A stretch of 64,000 bases of DNA. It comes from Oscillospiraceae bacterium (GTDB taxonomy: Bacteria > Bacillota > Clostridia > Oscillospirales > Acutalibacteraceae). Positions 1 through 8,256 of the stretch are shown in pieces. Position numbers and translations under genes: made by a program. Within the stretch, counting starts at the first letter, position 1, and each line of letters starts with the position of its first letter. Below the pieces are notes generated by a model. That model was not told the origin of the DNA. It was given only the letters and a program-made list of their open reading frames with translations, and made no database searches. The stretch lies in assembly GCA_015066175.1 (NCBI GenBank), contig SVOW01000006.1, forward strand, positions 1 to 64,000, in the 5' to 3' direction.

Positions 1-2
1 AC

Positions 3-47
3 GGAACAGTTTACGAATACGCAGTAATCTTTGATCTTGGTCTTTGA
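3..47 (+). CDS. 3' end of an unidentified upstream gene (partial)
   Basis: Frame 3 is open from the window edge and reads GTVYEYAVIFDLGL before a TGA at 45-47. The alternation of hydrophobic and polar residues looks protein-like. A rho-independent terminator follows 44 bases later, which fits the end of a + strand gene. Only 14 codons are present, so the product cannot be named. Confidence 0.45.
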   Translation, partial: GTVYEYAVIFDLGL

Positions 48-91
48 TTCTTACACAAGGAACTTAAACTTAATATTTAATTCCTGAAAAA

Positions 92-129
92 AGGGCGGTT
101 GTCTTATGACAATCGCCCTGATTTTTTTT
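92..129 (+). terminator. Rho-independent terminator of the upstream gene
   Basis: A 12-bp stem (AGGGCGGTTGTC / GACAATCGCCCT, one G-U pair) with loop TTAT is followed by eight T residues at 122-129. It separates the partial upstream gene from the MerR regulator. Confidence 0.9.
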
Positions 130-155
130 GTTTGTAAATTTTTTGTGATTTACTA

Positions 156-186
156 TTGACTCTTACCTTAACTTCAGGTTTATACT
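156..186 (+). promoter_or_regulatory. MerR-type promoter/operator of the downstream regulator gene
   Basis: The -35 TTGACT (156-161) and -10 TATACT (181-186) are separated by 19 bp, the overlong spacer typical of MerR-activated promoters. The spacer contains the dyad ACCTTAACTTCAGGT (165-179), with 7-bp arms and one mismatch. Position and geometry suggest the MerR protein encoded just downstream binds here and controls its own expression. A second perfect palindrome, ATAAGG-TG-CCTTAT, lies at 193-206 near the expected start of transcription. Confidence 0.75.
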
Positions 187-230
187 ATCTTCATAAGGTG
201 CCTTATATTTATGTAAAGGAGAAATATTTT

Positions 231-1454
231 ATGAAAATCGGAGAATTTGCGAAAATGTGCGGAACAAAAATTTCTGTTCTACGTCATTATGACAAGGAAA
301 AACTACTTGTACCACAGTATACAGATAAGTTTTCAGGATACAGGTATTATACATCTGAACAAATTCTTGTTTTTCATCGTATTAATGCGTTGAAAAAATC
401 AGGTTTCTCCTTGCAGGAAATTAAAGAAATGATTGCAGATGGAAAAAACAGTGAGGAAATAGCAGAAATGTTTATCGCTAAAGAAAATGAGTTTCTTTCT
501 GCGCTTGAAAATCTGAAGGAGGCAAAACTTATAATGACAAAGTTAAATATTGAATTTAAGGATGGTCAGGCTGTAATTGCTGCAGGTAACGGCGTTGATT
601 CAAAAGATTTGTGCACACTTGCCGAAGCTGAAATTAAGGCGGCTGATTATCAAAGAATTTCACAATATAAAATAAATGAAAATGAAATTATCTGTGATGT
701 TGTGAAACTCGATAAAGATGTTGATCCGCCTGAAAAAATACTACCATTTGAAAATGATGAAACGGTTATCGGGAAATGGGAGATAATTGGTATTTACGCG
801 GTTAAAGCTGATTTTTATGATAATCTTTACTGCTTTAAAAATTTTTACGGAGATGAGCAGAAATATCTGTATTTTCTGCCTGATGGTGAAAAATATTGGT
901 CTTTCAGTTGGACAAAAGGGTATCTTAATTCTCCTGTCAATAACGAGTATGAAACTGAAAAAATTGGTGATGATTTATACATGTTTGTCAGTCTTAAAGA
1001 GTATGAGTATACACGTGGCGGAAAACCGACCTGCCTTGTGCTGAAAAAGATTGATAATGAAAGATATTCTGCCCAAGAACTTGCAAAAAAAGATGATATT
1101 GATAAACCTTTTGTGAGTGATGCCAAAATCATCGGCAAATGGAGAGCCCATTCGTTTCTTGGTAATAAAACTGAATTTCCTCAGGATGAGGAACCTATCG
1201 CTGATTTGTATTTTAAAGAAATAGAGTTTTTCAGTGATGGTAATTGCAGATGCGTTTATGAAGATGATGTATTTGAAGGAGAGAATATGGTTGTATGGAC
1301 AAAAAACTATCTTCTACGCAAATGGAATTGGTCAGCCTGTGAATATGAAATCAGAAATGTTGATGATAAAGAGTATATGATTATTGAGTGGAAAAGCGGA
1401 GACTATCGTTATGGCGGATATGATACAAACTATTACGTTTTTGTAAGAAAATAA
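231..1454 (+). CDS. MerR-family transcriptional regulator with duplicated C-terminal beta-rich domain
   Basis: Predicted one-component activator of 407 aa. Residues 1-70 form a MerR winged helix-turn-helix (MKIGEFAKMCG, VLRHYDKEKLL, GYRYYTSEQ), followed by a dimerisation helix at about 72-105. The rest is not the usual GyrI-like effector domain. It holds two copies of a domain starting IGKW, at about 179-273 and 300-407, with shared elements WTKGYL/WTKNYL, LYMFVSLK/EYMIIEWK and RGGKP/RYGGYD. Similar lipocalin-like domains occur in some Firmicutes sensor proteins; that link is from memory. The ATG at 231 is chosen because AAAGGA lies at 215-220 and the HTH begins here; longer in-frame starts would lie inside the promoter. 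Likely autoregulated; the ligand is unknown. Confidence 0.9.
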   Translation: MKIGEFAKMCGTKISVLRHYDKEKLLVPQYTDKFSGYRYYTSEQILVFHRINALKKSGFSLQEIKEMIADGKNSEEIAEMFIAKENEFLSALENLKEAKLIMTKLNIEFKDGQAVIAAGNGVDSKDLCTLAEAEIKAADYQRISQYKINENEIICDVVKLDKDVDPPEKILPFENDETVIGKWEIIGIYAVKADFYDNLYCFKNFYGDEQKYLYFLPDGEKYWSFSWTKGYLNSPVNNEYETEKIGDDLYMFVSLKEYEYTRGGKPTCLVLKKIDNERYSAQELAKKDDIDKPFVSDAKIIGKWRAHSFLGNKTEFPQDEEPIADLYFKEIEFFSDGNCRCVYEDDVFEGENMVVWTKNYLLRKWNWSACEYEIRNVDDKEYMIIEWKSGDYRYGGYDTNYYVFVRK

Positions 1455-1463
1455 GTTTCAGAA

Positions 1464-1505
1464 GAGACTGTATCCTTGGCTGTGGATACAGTCTCTGATA
1501 TTTTT
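1464..1505 (+). terminator. Rho-independent terminator after the MerR gene
   Basis: Perfect 12-bp stem (GAGACTGTATCC / GGATACAGTCTC) with an 8-nt loop, followed by GATATTTTTAT. It lies 9 bases after the regulator's stop codon. Confidence 0.9.
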
Positions 1506-1583
1506 ATAAAATTTAATATTTTTCTGTATTGTATATAAAACGCGTGTGATGTATACTGTTATGTAATAAGTGAGGTGATATGT

Positions 1584-2411
1584 ATGAAAAAGAAAACGCG
1601 AAGAAAACGTAGGAAAAATGGTGCATTCAGAGCACTTGTATTTGTATTTGTTTTGTTTTGTGTGTGGATTTTTTCAACATTTACTCTTACTACCCGTAGG
1701 ACTGAAATAAAAAATGAAAAAATCAAAAATGAAATTACTATTGTTCATATCACTGATTTGCATGGCTCTGATTTTGGCCTTAATAATTCATCTCTTATAA
1801 AACGAATTGAAAAGGAAACCCCTGATTTAATTGTAGCGACAGGGGATATGTATACAAGAAATGATGAAAACGGAATGAAAGTTGCGGAGAAGCTTCTTAT
1901 AAACCTTGCCGAAAAATATACAGTATATTATGTTAACGGTGAACATGATAATGATGAAACTTTTATCGCTCATCTGCACGACGGTGGTGTGAAAGTGCTT
2001 AATTATCTTTATGAGGATATACAAATAGGCGAAACTGAAATAAGACTTCACGGTATAAATAATGTATATTTTTCTCCTACATTTGATCTGAATAACGAAT
2101 TTACTTATGATGAGAGCAAATACAATATATTGCTTGCACATATCTGCAACAAAGAGGCTTTTGCATCTTTCGGTATGGATTTGTGCATTTGTGGCGACAC
2201 ACATGGTGGGCAGATACGCCTGCCCTTAATAGGCGGACTTTACGGCACAACAGGATGGTTGCCTGAAATCAGAGATAAAAATACATTTATAAAAGGTACA
2301 TATACCTATGAAAATACCGATTTCATAGTTTCAAGCGGATTGGGGAATTATCCTTTGCCTATAAGATTTATGAACAGACCTGAAGTGGCAGTTATCAAAT
2401 TGACACCTTAA
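1584..2411 (+). CDS. Membrane-anchored metallophosphoesterase (YkuE-like)
   Basis: Predicted 275-aa calcineurin-like phosphoesterase, probably acting outside the membrane. An Arg/Lys-rich N-terminus (2-12) precedes one hydrophobic segment (about 16-36), typical of a signal anchor. The metal-binding motifs are in order: DLH (58-60), GDM (87-89), NGEHD (118-122), AHI around 186 and GDTHGGQ (204-210). The last motif is normally GHTHGGQ; here Asp replaces the first His, so metal preference may differ. The ATG at 1584 is preceded by GAGGTG at 1572-1577. The gene stands alone between terminators. The substrate cannot be told from sequence. Confidence 0.88.
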   Translation: MKKKTRRKRRKNGAFRALVFVFVLFCVWIFSTFTLTTRRTEIKNEKIKNEITIVHITDLHGSDFGLNNSSLIKRIEKETPDLIVATGDMYTRNDENGMKVAEKLLINLAEKYTVYYVNGEHDNDETFIAHLHDGGVKVLNYLYEDIQIGETEIRLHGINNVYFSPTFDLNNEFTYDESKYNILLAHICNKEAFASFGMDLCICGDTHGGQIRLPLIGGLYGTTGWLPEIRDKNTFIKGTYTYENTDFIVSSGLGNYPLPIRFMNRPEVAVIKLTP

Positions 2412-2419
2412 TAAAATAT

Positions 2420-2455
2420 AAAATCGGGGTAAAACACCTCGATTTTGTGCTTTTT
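2420..2455 (+). terminator. Rho-independent terminator after the metallophosphoesterase gene
   Basis: Stem AAAATCGGGG / CCTCGATTTT (one G-U pair) with a 6-nt loop, then GTGC and TTTTT. It begins 9 bases after the stop codon. Confidence 0.75.
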
Positions 2456-2688
2456 GGGCTAAAAATCCGTTTGTTCACAAAAAGTTTACAATTTAAAACG
2501 GCTAAAAATGGCATATTTTGTTTGTTTCAGATTGGTTGTTATGTAGAAAATATTGGTTATTTTATGTTAAAATGCACAAAATAATCAATATTAGAACGCA
2601 GGTTTGTACAATATGTAGTAAAAGTGCCGAAACCCTAGTAGAATAGCCATTTTCGAGCAAAAAAAGTTTAAAAAAAATGCAAAAACAC

Positions 2689-2717
2689 TTGAAATTCTGA
2701 AGAGAATGTGGTAGTAT
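2689..2717 (+). promoter_or_regulatory. Promoter of the ribosomal protein operon
   Basis: TTGAAA (2689-2694), a 17-bp spacer and TAGTAT (2712-2717) form a good sigma-A promoter, with an AT-rich upstream tract that could act as an UP element. The predicted start near 2724 leaves a leader of about 350 nt before rpsJ. The preceding 230 bases (2456-2688) are AT-rich and show no gene. Confidence 0.75.
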
Positions 2718-2723
2718 ATATGA

Positions 2724-3050
2724 GTACGTGACCTGGGTTAACTATGCCCTTGTGCCCTTTTGTACGCAAAGTGTGCAAGAAAAGTTGGCTCAGTAACACG
2801 AACTTGATATGCGATGATGCGGGAGGTGGCCGTTCCAGAAACGGGAAATTTCCGCGGAGTATGTCCGATTTAAAACCGGGCGAAAGAAATATCTCGGCAA
2901 CCGGCTACAGGCGTTCCCTGCGCCTGCGGTACAGGCTGCAACGAGGGGCTTTTATGCAATCCCGGAACATATTGATGTTTCGGTTTTTAAAATGGGTGAA
3001 CGTGAAACACCCGGAACAGTATTGATTTTAAAAGCCACATGCCCGCCAAA
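2724..3050 (+). ncRNA. Structured 5' leader of the S10 operon, candidate cis-regulatory RNA
   Basis: The leader is richer in G+C than the flanking spacers. It contains GGG/CCC (2735-2749), CAGGCG/CGCCTG (2908-2926), CCGGAACAT-ATTG-ATGTTTCGG followed by TTTTT (2962-2988), and GGGTG/CACCC (2994-3012). CCCGGAACA(G)TATTGAT occurs twice, at 2961 and 3010. In E. coli, L4 represses this operon through its leader. A comparable ribosomal-protein-binding leader is an inference here; I do not recognise a named RNA family. A 93-codon open frame across the leader lacks an RBS and is not called. Confidence 0.5.
2962..2988 (+). terminator. Candidate attenuator hairpin in the S10 leader
   Basis: A 9-bp stem (CCGGAACAT / ATGTTTCGG, one G-U pair) with tetraloop ATTG is followed directly by TTTTT. 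It sits 84 bases upstream of rpsJ, so termination would reduce the whole operon. The T-tract is short, so full termination is not expected. Confidence 0.45.
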
Positions 3051-3071
3051 TTTTTTAAGGAGGCAATCAGA

Positions 3072-3383
3072 ATGGCAGTTAAGGGAAAAATCAGAATCAG
3101 ACTCAAAGGTTACGATCACAACCTTGTCGACAAAGCAGCAGAAAAGATTGTTGAAACTGCAAAGCGTACAAATGCACAGGTTTCAGGTCCCGTTCCGCTC
3201 CCGACAGAAAAAGAAATCGTAACAATTCTCCGTGCTGTGCACAAATACAAGGACAGCCGTGAGCAGTTTGAGCAGAGAACTCACAAAAGGCTTATCGACA
3301 TCATCAGACCTTCAAACAAAACTGTTGAAGCTCTGACAGGTCTTGAGCTTCCTGCCGGCGTAGAAATCGAGATTAAGCTTTAA
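3072..3383 (+). CDS. rpsJ: 30S ribosomal protein S10 (NusE)
   Basis: 103 aa, the normal length. S10 sits in the 30S head and also acts as NusE with NusB in antitermination. The conserved core [15 protein letters not shown], the PVPLPT loop and [15 protein letters not shown] are all present. The start is the ATG at 3072, preceded by AAGGAGG at 3057-3063; an upstream in-frame ATG at 3039 has no RBS. First gene of the ribosomal operon, expressed through the long structured leader. Confidence 0.99.
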   Translation: MAVKGKIRIRLKGYDHNLVDKAAEKIVETAKRTNAQVSGPVPLPTEKEIVTILRAVHKYKDSREQFEQRTHKRLIDIIRPSNKTVEALTGLELPAGVEIEIKL

Positions 3384-3459
3384 TCTCAGGCCGAAACTAC
3401 ACCGGAAGGTCATGTTGGGGGAGAGCCTCAACCAATAACCTAAAATAGGAGGAAAGAAA

Positions 3460-4095
3460 ATGAAAAAAGGTCTTATCGGCAAGAAAATCGGCATGACTCA
3501 GATTTTCGACGACAAGGGTAACGTAGTTCCCGTAACAGTTGTTGAAGCTGGTCCCTGCCCCGTCGTCCAGATCAAAACAGTCGAAACAGACGGCTATGCA
3601 GCTGCACAGATCGGCTATGGCGACGTAAAACCGCAGCGTGTAAACAAACCTCAGGCAGCTCGCTTTAAGAAAGCTGACGTAGCTCCCAAAAAGGTGCTCA
3701 GAGAATTCAAATTCGACGACATCGCAGCTATCAACGTTGGTGACATTCTCAAAGCTGACGCGTTCGCAGCAGGCGACATCGTAGATGTAGTCGGCACAAG
3801 CAAAGGTAAAGGTACTGCAGGTGCTATCAAAAGATGGAACTTCTCAAGACTTAAAGAGTCACACGGTACCGGCCCTGTTGCAAGACATGCAGGTTCACTT
3901 GGCGCTTGTTCAGACCCTTCAAGAGTTTATAAGGGAAAGAAACTCGCTGGTCACCTCGGTCATGAACGTGTAACAATCCAGAATCTCGAAGTTGTCAAGG
4001 TTGACGCAGAGAACAATCTTATCGCTATTAAGGGCGCAATTCCGGGCCCCAAAGGCGGCATCGTTGTTATTAAAGACAGCGTAAAGAAAGCGTAA
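3460..4095 (+). CDS. rplC: 50S ribosomal protein L3
   Basis: 211 aa. L3 binds domain VI of 23S rRNA and sends a long extension toward the peptidyl transferase centre. N-terminal GLIGKKIGMTQIF and the extension containing KRWNFSR and SDPSRVYKGKKLAGHLG are the family signatures. AGGAGG precedes the ATG by 8 nt. The 76-bp gap after rpsJ is the first spacer inside the operon and encodes nothing recognisable. Confidence 0.99.
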   Translation: MKKGLIGKKIGMTQIFDDKGNVVPVTVVEAGPCPVVQIKTVETDGYAAAQIGYGDVKPQRVNKPQAARFKKADVAPKKVLREFKFDDIAAINVGDILKADAFAAGDIVDVVGTSKGKGTAGAIKRWNFSRLKESHGTGPVARHAGSLGACSDPSRVYKGKKLAGHLGHERVTIQNLEVVKVDAENNLIAIKGAIPGPKGGIVVIKDSVKKA

Positions 4096-4109
4096 GGAGG
4101 GAATAAACA

Positions 4110-4733
4110 ATGCCTAACGTATCAGTATTTGATATGAACGGAAAGAAGGTTTCTGATATCGCTCTTGCAGAAAGCATTTTCGGTATTGAACCCAACGTTT
4201 CCGCAATGCATCTCGTAGTAGTCAATTATTTGGCTAACCAGCGTCAGGGCACACAGTCAACCCTCACGCGTTCAGAAGTCAGCGGCGGCGGCAAAAAGCC
4301 CTGGCGCCAGAAAGGTACAGGTCGTGCAAGACAGGGTTCAACAAGAGCTCCTCAGTGGTACCACGGTGGTATTGCTCACGGTCCCAAACCGAGAGAATAT
4401 GGCTTCGATATCAACAAGAAAGTTAAGAGACTTGCTATGAAGTCTGCTCTTTCTTCAAAAGCAGCATCTGAAGAAATCGTTGTTCTTGATAGCCTTGAAC
4501 TCAAGGAAATCAAAACAAAGGAAGTTGCTAAAGTTCTTTCAAACCTCGAAACAGGTAAAAAAGTTCTTGTAGTTCTTCCTGAGAAAAACGACGTTATCTA
4601 CAGAAGTGCACGTAACATCGCAGGTGTTAAAACAACTCTTGTTAACACACTTAATGTTTACGACATCCTCAACTGCGATACAATCGTTGTTCTTAAGGAT
4701 GCAGTTGCAAAAATCGAGGAGGTATATGCATGA
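4110..4733 (+). CDS. rplD: 50S ribosomal protein L4
   Basis: 207 aa. L4 lines the peptide exit tunnel; in E. coli it is also the autogenous repressor of this operon, making it the first candidate ligand for the leader described here. The tunnel-loop region with GGGKKPWRQKGTGRARQGS is intact. Starts 14 bases after rplC behind AAGGAGGG and ends overlapping rplW by 4 bases (ATGA), implying translational coupling. Confidence 0.99.
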   Translation: MPNVSVFDMNGKKVSDIALAESIFGIEPNVSAMHLVVVNYLANQRQGTQSTLTRSEVSGGGKKPWRQKGTGRARQGSTRAPQWYHGGIAHGPKPREYGFDINKKVKRLAMKSALSSKAASEEIVVLDSLELKEIKTKEVAKVLSNLETGKKVLVVLPEKNDVIYRSARNIAGVKTTLVNTLNVYDILNCDTIVVLKDAVAKIEEVYA

Positions 4734-5026
4734 GTAAATTAGCACAGGACATCATCCTCCGTCCGATCATCACAGAAGAAAGCATGATGGGTGTTTCAGA
4801 TAAGAAATACACATTCAAGGTTGCTAAAGACGCTAACAAGATTGAAATTGCAAAAGCAGTTGAAACTCTTTTTAACGTTAAAGTTTCTAAAGTAAACACA
4901 ATGAACGTAAGAGGTCATCTCAGAAGACAGGGCATGAACCAGGGCTACACAGCTTCTTGGAAAAAAGCTATCGTTACACTTACTGAAGATTCAAAAACAA
5001 TCGATTTCTTCGATGGAATGATGTAA
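4730..5026 (+). CDS. rplW: 50S ribosomal protein L23
   Basis: 98 aa. L23 sits at the tunnel exit and docks trigger factor and the signal recognition particle. N-terminal DIILRPIITEES, YTFKVAKDANKIEI and VNTMNVRGHLRR are typical. The ATG overlaps the rplD stop in ATGA, with GAGGAGG inside the end of rplD. Confidence 0.99.
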   Translation: MSKLAQDIILRPIITEESMMGVSDKKYTFKVAKDANKIEIAKAVETLFNVKVSKVNTMNVRGHLRRQGMNQGYTASWKKAIVTLTEDSKTIDFFDGMM

Positions 5027-5067
5027 TTAACTAAAACACAATTTTCTAAAATCCGGCGGTAAGGTAT

Positions 5068-5084
5068 GGAGGTCGACATCCTCC
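5068..5084 (+). promoter_or_regulatory. Small hairpin upstream of rplB
   Basis: GGAGG-TCGACAT-CCTCC forms a 5-bp GC-rich stem in the 87-bp gap between rplW and rplB. It hides a decoy Shine-Dalgarno that overlaps an ATG at 5066, so ribosomes should instead use AGGAGAG at 5099-5105. A regulatory role is conjecture. Confidence 0.35.
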
Positions 5085-5113
5085 GCGAAGCCGCTAATAG
5101 GAGAGTGAACAAA

Positions 5114-5947
5114 ATGTCAATCAAGATGTATAAACCGACTACAAACGCAAGACGTAACATGTCGGTTACAGATTATTCCGGGTTGTCAAAAGTCGCTCCT
5201 GAAAGAAGTCTTCTTGAACCCCTCAAGAACAAATCAGGTCGTAACAGCTACGGAAGAATAACTGTTCGTCATCGTGGTTGCGGTAACCGTAGAAAATACC
5301 GTGTTATCGACTTCAAAAGAGATAACTTCGATGTAAAAGGTACAGTTAAAACAATCGAGTACGATCCCAACAGATCTGCTCACATCGCACTCGTAGAATT
5401 CGAAGATGGCGATAAGAGATATATCCTTGCTCCCGATGGACTCAAGATCGGATACGCTATCATGGCTGGTCCTAATGCTGACATCAAGCCCGGTAACGCA
5501 CTTCCCCTTGAAAACATCCCGACAGGTACATTTATCCACAATGTTGAACTTAACCCCGGTCGCGGCGGTCAGCTTGCAAGAGCAGCTGGTAACGCAGCTC
5601 AGCTTATGGCTAAAGAAGGCGCATATGCACTTCTCAGACTTCCTTCAGGCGAGCTTCGTAACGTTCCTGCTAAATGTATGGCAACTATCGGCCAGGTAGG
5701 CAACACAGACCATGAAAACGTTAAGATTGGTAAAGCCGGTCGTAAACGTCACATGGGTTGGAGACCCACAGTTCGCGGTTCTGTTATGAACCCCAACGAC
5801 CATCCCCACGGTGGTGGTGAAGGTAAGTCTCCCATCGGACGTCCCGGTCCTTGCACACCTTGGGGCAAACCTGCTCTTGGTTACAAGACTCGTGCTAAGA
5901 AAAAGCAGTCCGATAAACTTATCGTAAGACGTCGTAACGGCAAGTAA
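5114..5947 (+). CDS. rplB: 50S ribosomal protein L2
   Basis: 277 aa, as in other Firmicutes. L2 is needed for subunit association and supports the peptidyl transferase centre. The start [16 protein letters not shown] at 5114 has AGGAGAG 8 bases upstream; an ATG at 5066 would add 16 unrelated residues. The [22 protein letters not shown] block, [16 protein letters not shown] and the [17 protein letters not shown] loop with its functionally important His are intact. Confidence 0.99.
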   Translation: MSIKMYKPTTNARRNMSVTDYSGLSKVAPERSLLEPLKNKSGRNSYGRITVRHRGCGNRRKYRVIDFKRDNFDVKGTVKTIEYDPNRSAHIALVEFEDGDKRYILAPDGLKIGYAIMAGPNADIKPGNALPLENIPTGTFIHNVELNPGRGGQLARAAGNAAQLMAKEGAYALLRLPSGELRNVPAKCMATIGQVGNTDHENVKIGKAGRKRHMGWRPTVRGSVMNPNDHPHGGGEGKSPIGRPGPCTPWGKPALGYKTRAKKKQSDKLIVRRRNGK

Positions 5948-5970
5948 GTTGATGAAAGGAGCTATCAATA

Positions 5971-6246
5971 ATGGGTAGAAGCGTTAAAAAAGGACCTTTC
6001 GTGCAACCGAAACTGCTCGAGAGAGTTGAGGAAATGAACAAGAAGGGCGAAAAAATCGTCCTCAAAACTTGGAGCCGTAGCTCAACAATTTTCCCCGACT
6101 TTGTTGGCCACACATTTGCTGTTCATGACGGACGTAAACACGTTCCCGTATATGTAACAGAAGATATGGTAGGACATAAGTTAGGTGAGTTCGCTCCCAC
6201 AAGAACCTTCAAAGGTCATGCAGGTTCAAAAACAACTAAGAAATAA
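5971..6246 (+). CDS. rpsS: 30S ribosomal protein S19
   Basis: 91 aa. S19 forms a complex with S13 in the 30S head near the A-site finger. [41 protein letters not shown] and [15 protein letters not shown] are nearly textbook. AAAGGAGC lies upstream of the ATG; the gap to rplB is 23 bases. Confidence 0.99.
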   Translation: MGRSVKKGPFVQPKLLERVEEMNKKGEKIVLKTWSRSSTIFPDFVGHTFAVHDGRKHVPVYVTEDMVGHKLGEFAPTRTFKGHAGSKTTKK

Positions 6247-6270
6247 TCAGTCGAAAGGAGTGTGTAAATC

Positions 6271-6606
6271 ATGCAAGCTACTGCGAAAGCAACCTATGTA
6301 CGTATTGCACCCCGTAAAGTGCAGATCGTTTTAGACCTTATCCGCAATCAGCCGGCAGACAAAGCAATGGCAATTCTTAAACACACGCCCAAGGCTGCGT
6401 GTGAACCGCTGATGAAATTACTCAAATCAGCAATGGCCAATGCGGAAAATAACCACAACATGGATGCATCCAGACTTTATGTAGCAGAATGCTACGTTTG
6501 TCAGGGTCCCATCCTCAAGCGTATAAGACCGAGAGCTCAGGGTCGTGCATTCAGAATCAACAAAAAGACCTCGCACATCACTCTGACACTCAAGGAAAAA
6601 GAATAA
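6271..6606 (+). CDS. rplV: 50S ribosomal protein L22
   Basis: 111 aa. L22 contributes, with L4, the constriction of the exit tunnel; its beta-hairpin ([20 protein letters not shown], about 75-94) is the part that changes in macrolide resistance and looks wild type here. The globular part [17 protein letters not shown] is conserved. AAAGGAG precedes the ATG. Confidence 0.99.
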   Translation: MQATAKATYVRIAPRKVQIVLDLIRNQPADKAMAILKHTPKAACEPLMKLLKSAMANAENNHNMDASRLYVAECYVCQGPILKRIRPRAQGRAFRINKKTSHITLTLKEKE

Positions 6607-6625
6607 GCGAGGAGGAGGTAAAATT

Positions 6626-7321
6626 ATGGGCCAGAAAATTCATCCCACCGGTTTAAGAATCGGTGTAATCAAAGATTGGGATTCTCGTTGGTACGCAAAC
6701 CATAAGGATTTCGGCGATACTCTCGTATCAGACTACGAACTTCGTGAGTATCTTCTCGAAACACTTGCTCCCGCAGGTGTTCCCAAAGTTGAAATTGAAC
6801 GTGACGCAAAACGCGTACGTATCAATATCAGCTGTGCAAAACCCGGTCTTGTAATCGGCCGTGGCGGCGCAGAAATCGAAAAGCTTAAAGAAGTATGCAA
6901 GAAAAAGCTTGCTACTGATAAAGATGTTTCAATCAACATCATCGAAGTTAAGCAGCCCGATCTCAATGCTCAGCTTGTTGCTGAAAACATTGCAGCACAG
7001 CTCGAAAGAAGAATTTCTTTCCGTCGTGCTCTCAAACAGGCAATCGGTCGTGCAATGAAACTCGGTGCAAAAGGTATCAAAACACAGGTTTCAGGACGTC
7101 TTGGCGGTGCAGAAATCGCTCGTTCAGAAACTTACAAAGAGGGTACAATCCCTCTCCAGACACTCAGAGCTGACATCGACTATGGTTTTGCAGAAGCAAA
7201 AACAACTTACGGTCGTATCGGCGTAAAGGTTTGGCTTTACAGAGGTGAGGTTCTTCACGAAAGCAAAGACACAAATCGTCGTGAACGCCGCAGACCTCGC
7301 AGGGAAGGAGGAGCTAAATAA
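6626..7321 (+). CDS. rpsC: 30S ribosomal protein S3
   Basis: 231 aa. S3 forms part of the mRNA entry channel and helicase. [22 protein letters not shown], a KH domain with [13 protein letters not shown] and the C-terminal [20 protein letters not shown] block are present. The TAA overlaps the rplP ATG by one base (TAATG); GGGAAGGAGG at the end of the gene is the rplP ribosome binding site. Confidence 0.99.
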   Translation: MGQKIHPTGLRIGVIKDWDSRWYANHKDFGDTLVSDYELREYLLETLAPAGVPKVEIERDAKRVRINISCAKPGLVIGRGGAEIEKLKEVCKKKLATDKDVSINIIEVKQPDLNAQLVAENIAAQLERRISFRRALKQAIGRAMKLGAKGIKTQVSGRLGGAEIARSETYKEGTIPLQTLRADIDYGFAEAKTTYGRIGVKVWLYRGEVLHESKDTNRRERRRPRREGGAK

Positions 7322-7746
7322 TGTTATTGCCTAAGCGTGTTAAACATCGTAGAGTGCACAGAGGCCGTCTTACAGGTAAAGCACTTCGCGGTAACAAAGT
7401 ATCTCATGGCGATTTCGGTCTTCAGGCTCTCGAACCCGCATGGATTACTTCAAACCAGATCGAAGCAGCCCGTATCGCTATGACACGTTATATCAAGCGT
7501 GGTGGCCAGGTTTGGATTAAGATTTTCCCCGACAAACCCATCACAGAAAAACCTGCTGAAACTCGAATGGGTTCAGGTAAAGGTTCACCTGAATATTGGG
7601 TAGCAGTCGTAAAACCCGGCAGAGTAATGTTTGAAATTGCCGGTGTTAGTGAGGAAGTTGCTCGTGAGGCTATGCGTCTTGCAGCTAACAAACTTCCCAT
7701 CAAATGTAAGTTTGTAACTAAGGAAGAACAGGGTGGTGAGCAATAA
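7321..7746 (+). CDS. rplP: 50S ribosomal protein L16
   Basis: 141 aa. L16 helps position the aminoacyl-tRNA acceptor arm. [19 protein letters not shown], the basic [24 protein letters not shown] and [20 protein letters not shown] are family signatures. One-base overlaps with both rpsC and rpmC (TAATG) suggest a tightly coupled S3-L16-L29 unit. Confidence 0.99.
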   Translation: MLLPKRVKHRRVHRGRLTGKALRGNKVSHGDFGLQALEPAWITSNQIEAARIAMTRYIKRGGQVWIKIFPDKPITEKPAETRMGSGKGSPEYWVAVVKPGRVMFEIAGVSEEVAREAMRLAANKLPIKCKFVTKEEQGGEQ

Positions 7747-7949
7747 TGAAAGCCAGTGAAATCAGAAAACTCTCTGCTAAAGAGCTGGATGCTAAGCTTC
7801 TTGAACTCAAAGACGAACTGTTCAAACTGCGCTTCCAGCAGGCCATCAACCAGCTCGATAACCCCATGCGCATCAATGCCGTAAAAAAAGATATTGCAAG
7901 AATCAAAACAGTTCAGCGTGATATCGAACTTCACGGCAAAAATGCATAA
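7746..7949 (+). CDS. rpmC: 50S ribosomal protein L29
   Basis: 67 aa. L29 lies next to L23 at the tunnel exit. The two-helix hairpin [29 protein letters not shown]... and IKTVQRDIE is typical. It starts in the TAATG overlap with rplP, with GGTGAG as a modest RBS, so translation probably depends on re-initiation. Confidence 0.98.
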   Translation: MKASEIRKLSAKELDAKLLELKDELFKLRFQQAINQLDNPMRINAVKKDIARIKTVQRDIELHGKNA

Positions 7950-7969
7950 GGAAAGGGAGGTCAGTTGCA

Positions 7970-8227
7970 GTGAGCGAAAGAAACCTCAGAAAAACTCAGG
8001 TTGGTATTGTTACCAGCGATAAGATGGAAAAGACAGTTGTCGTAACCGTCAAGGACAAAGTAAGGCATCCGCTTTACAAGAAAATCATCAATCGCACAGT
8101 TAAGCTTAAAGCACATGATGAGAAAAATGAATGTGGTATAGGCGACCGTGTACTTGTAATGGAAACACGTCCGATGTCAAAAGATAAGAGATGGCGTGTT
8201 GTCGAAATAATCGAGAAAGCTAAATAA
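7970..8227 (+). CDS. rpsQ: 30S ribosomal protein S17
   Basis: 85 aa. S17 is an OB-fold primary binder of 16S r[38 protein letters not shown] and [20 protein letters not shown] are conserved. The start is GTG at 7970, preceded by AAAGGGAGGT; no ATG fits the N-terminus. Confidence 0.98.
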   Translation: MSERNLRKTQVGIVTSDKMEKTVVVTVKDKVRHPLYKKIINRTVKLKAHDEKNECGIGDRVLVMETRPMSKDKRWRVVEIIEKAK

Positions 8228-8256
8228 TTTAGCAGGATAAGAAGGAGGCAAACACT

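Noticed and set aside
2744-3025. 93-codon open frame across the S10 leader
   Set aside because: No ribosome binding site, Arg/Ser/Leu-rich low-complexity translation, and the region is better explained as structured leader RNA.
5066-5113. Longer N-terminus for L2 from an ATG at 5066
   Set aside because: The extension is not part of the L2 family, its Shine-Dalgarno would overlap the start codon and be held in a hairpin, whereas AGGAGAG at 5099 fits the standard start.
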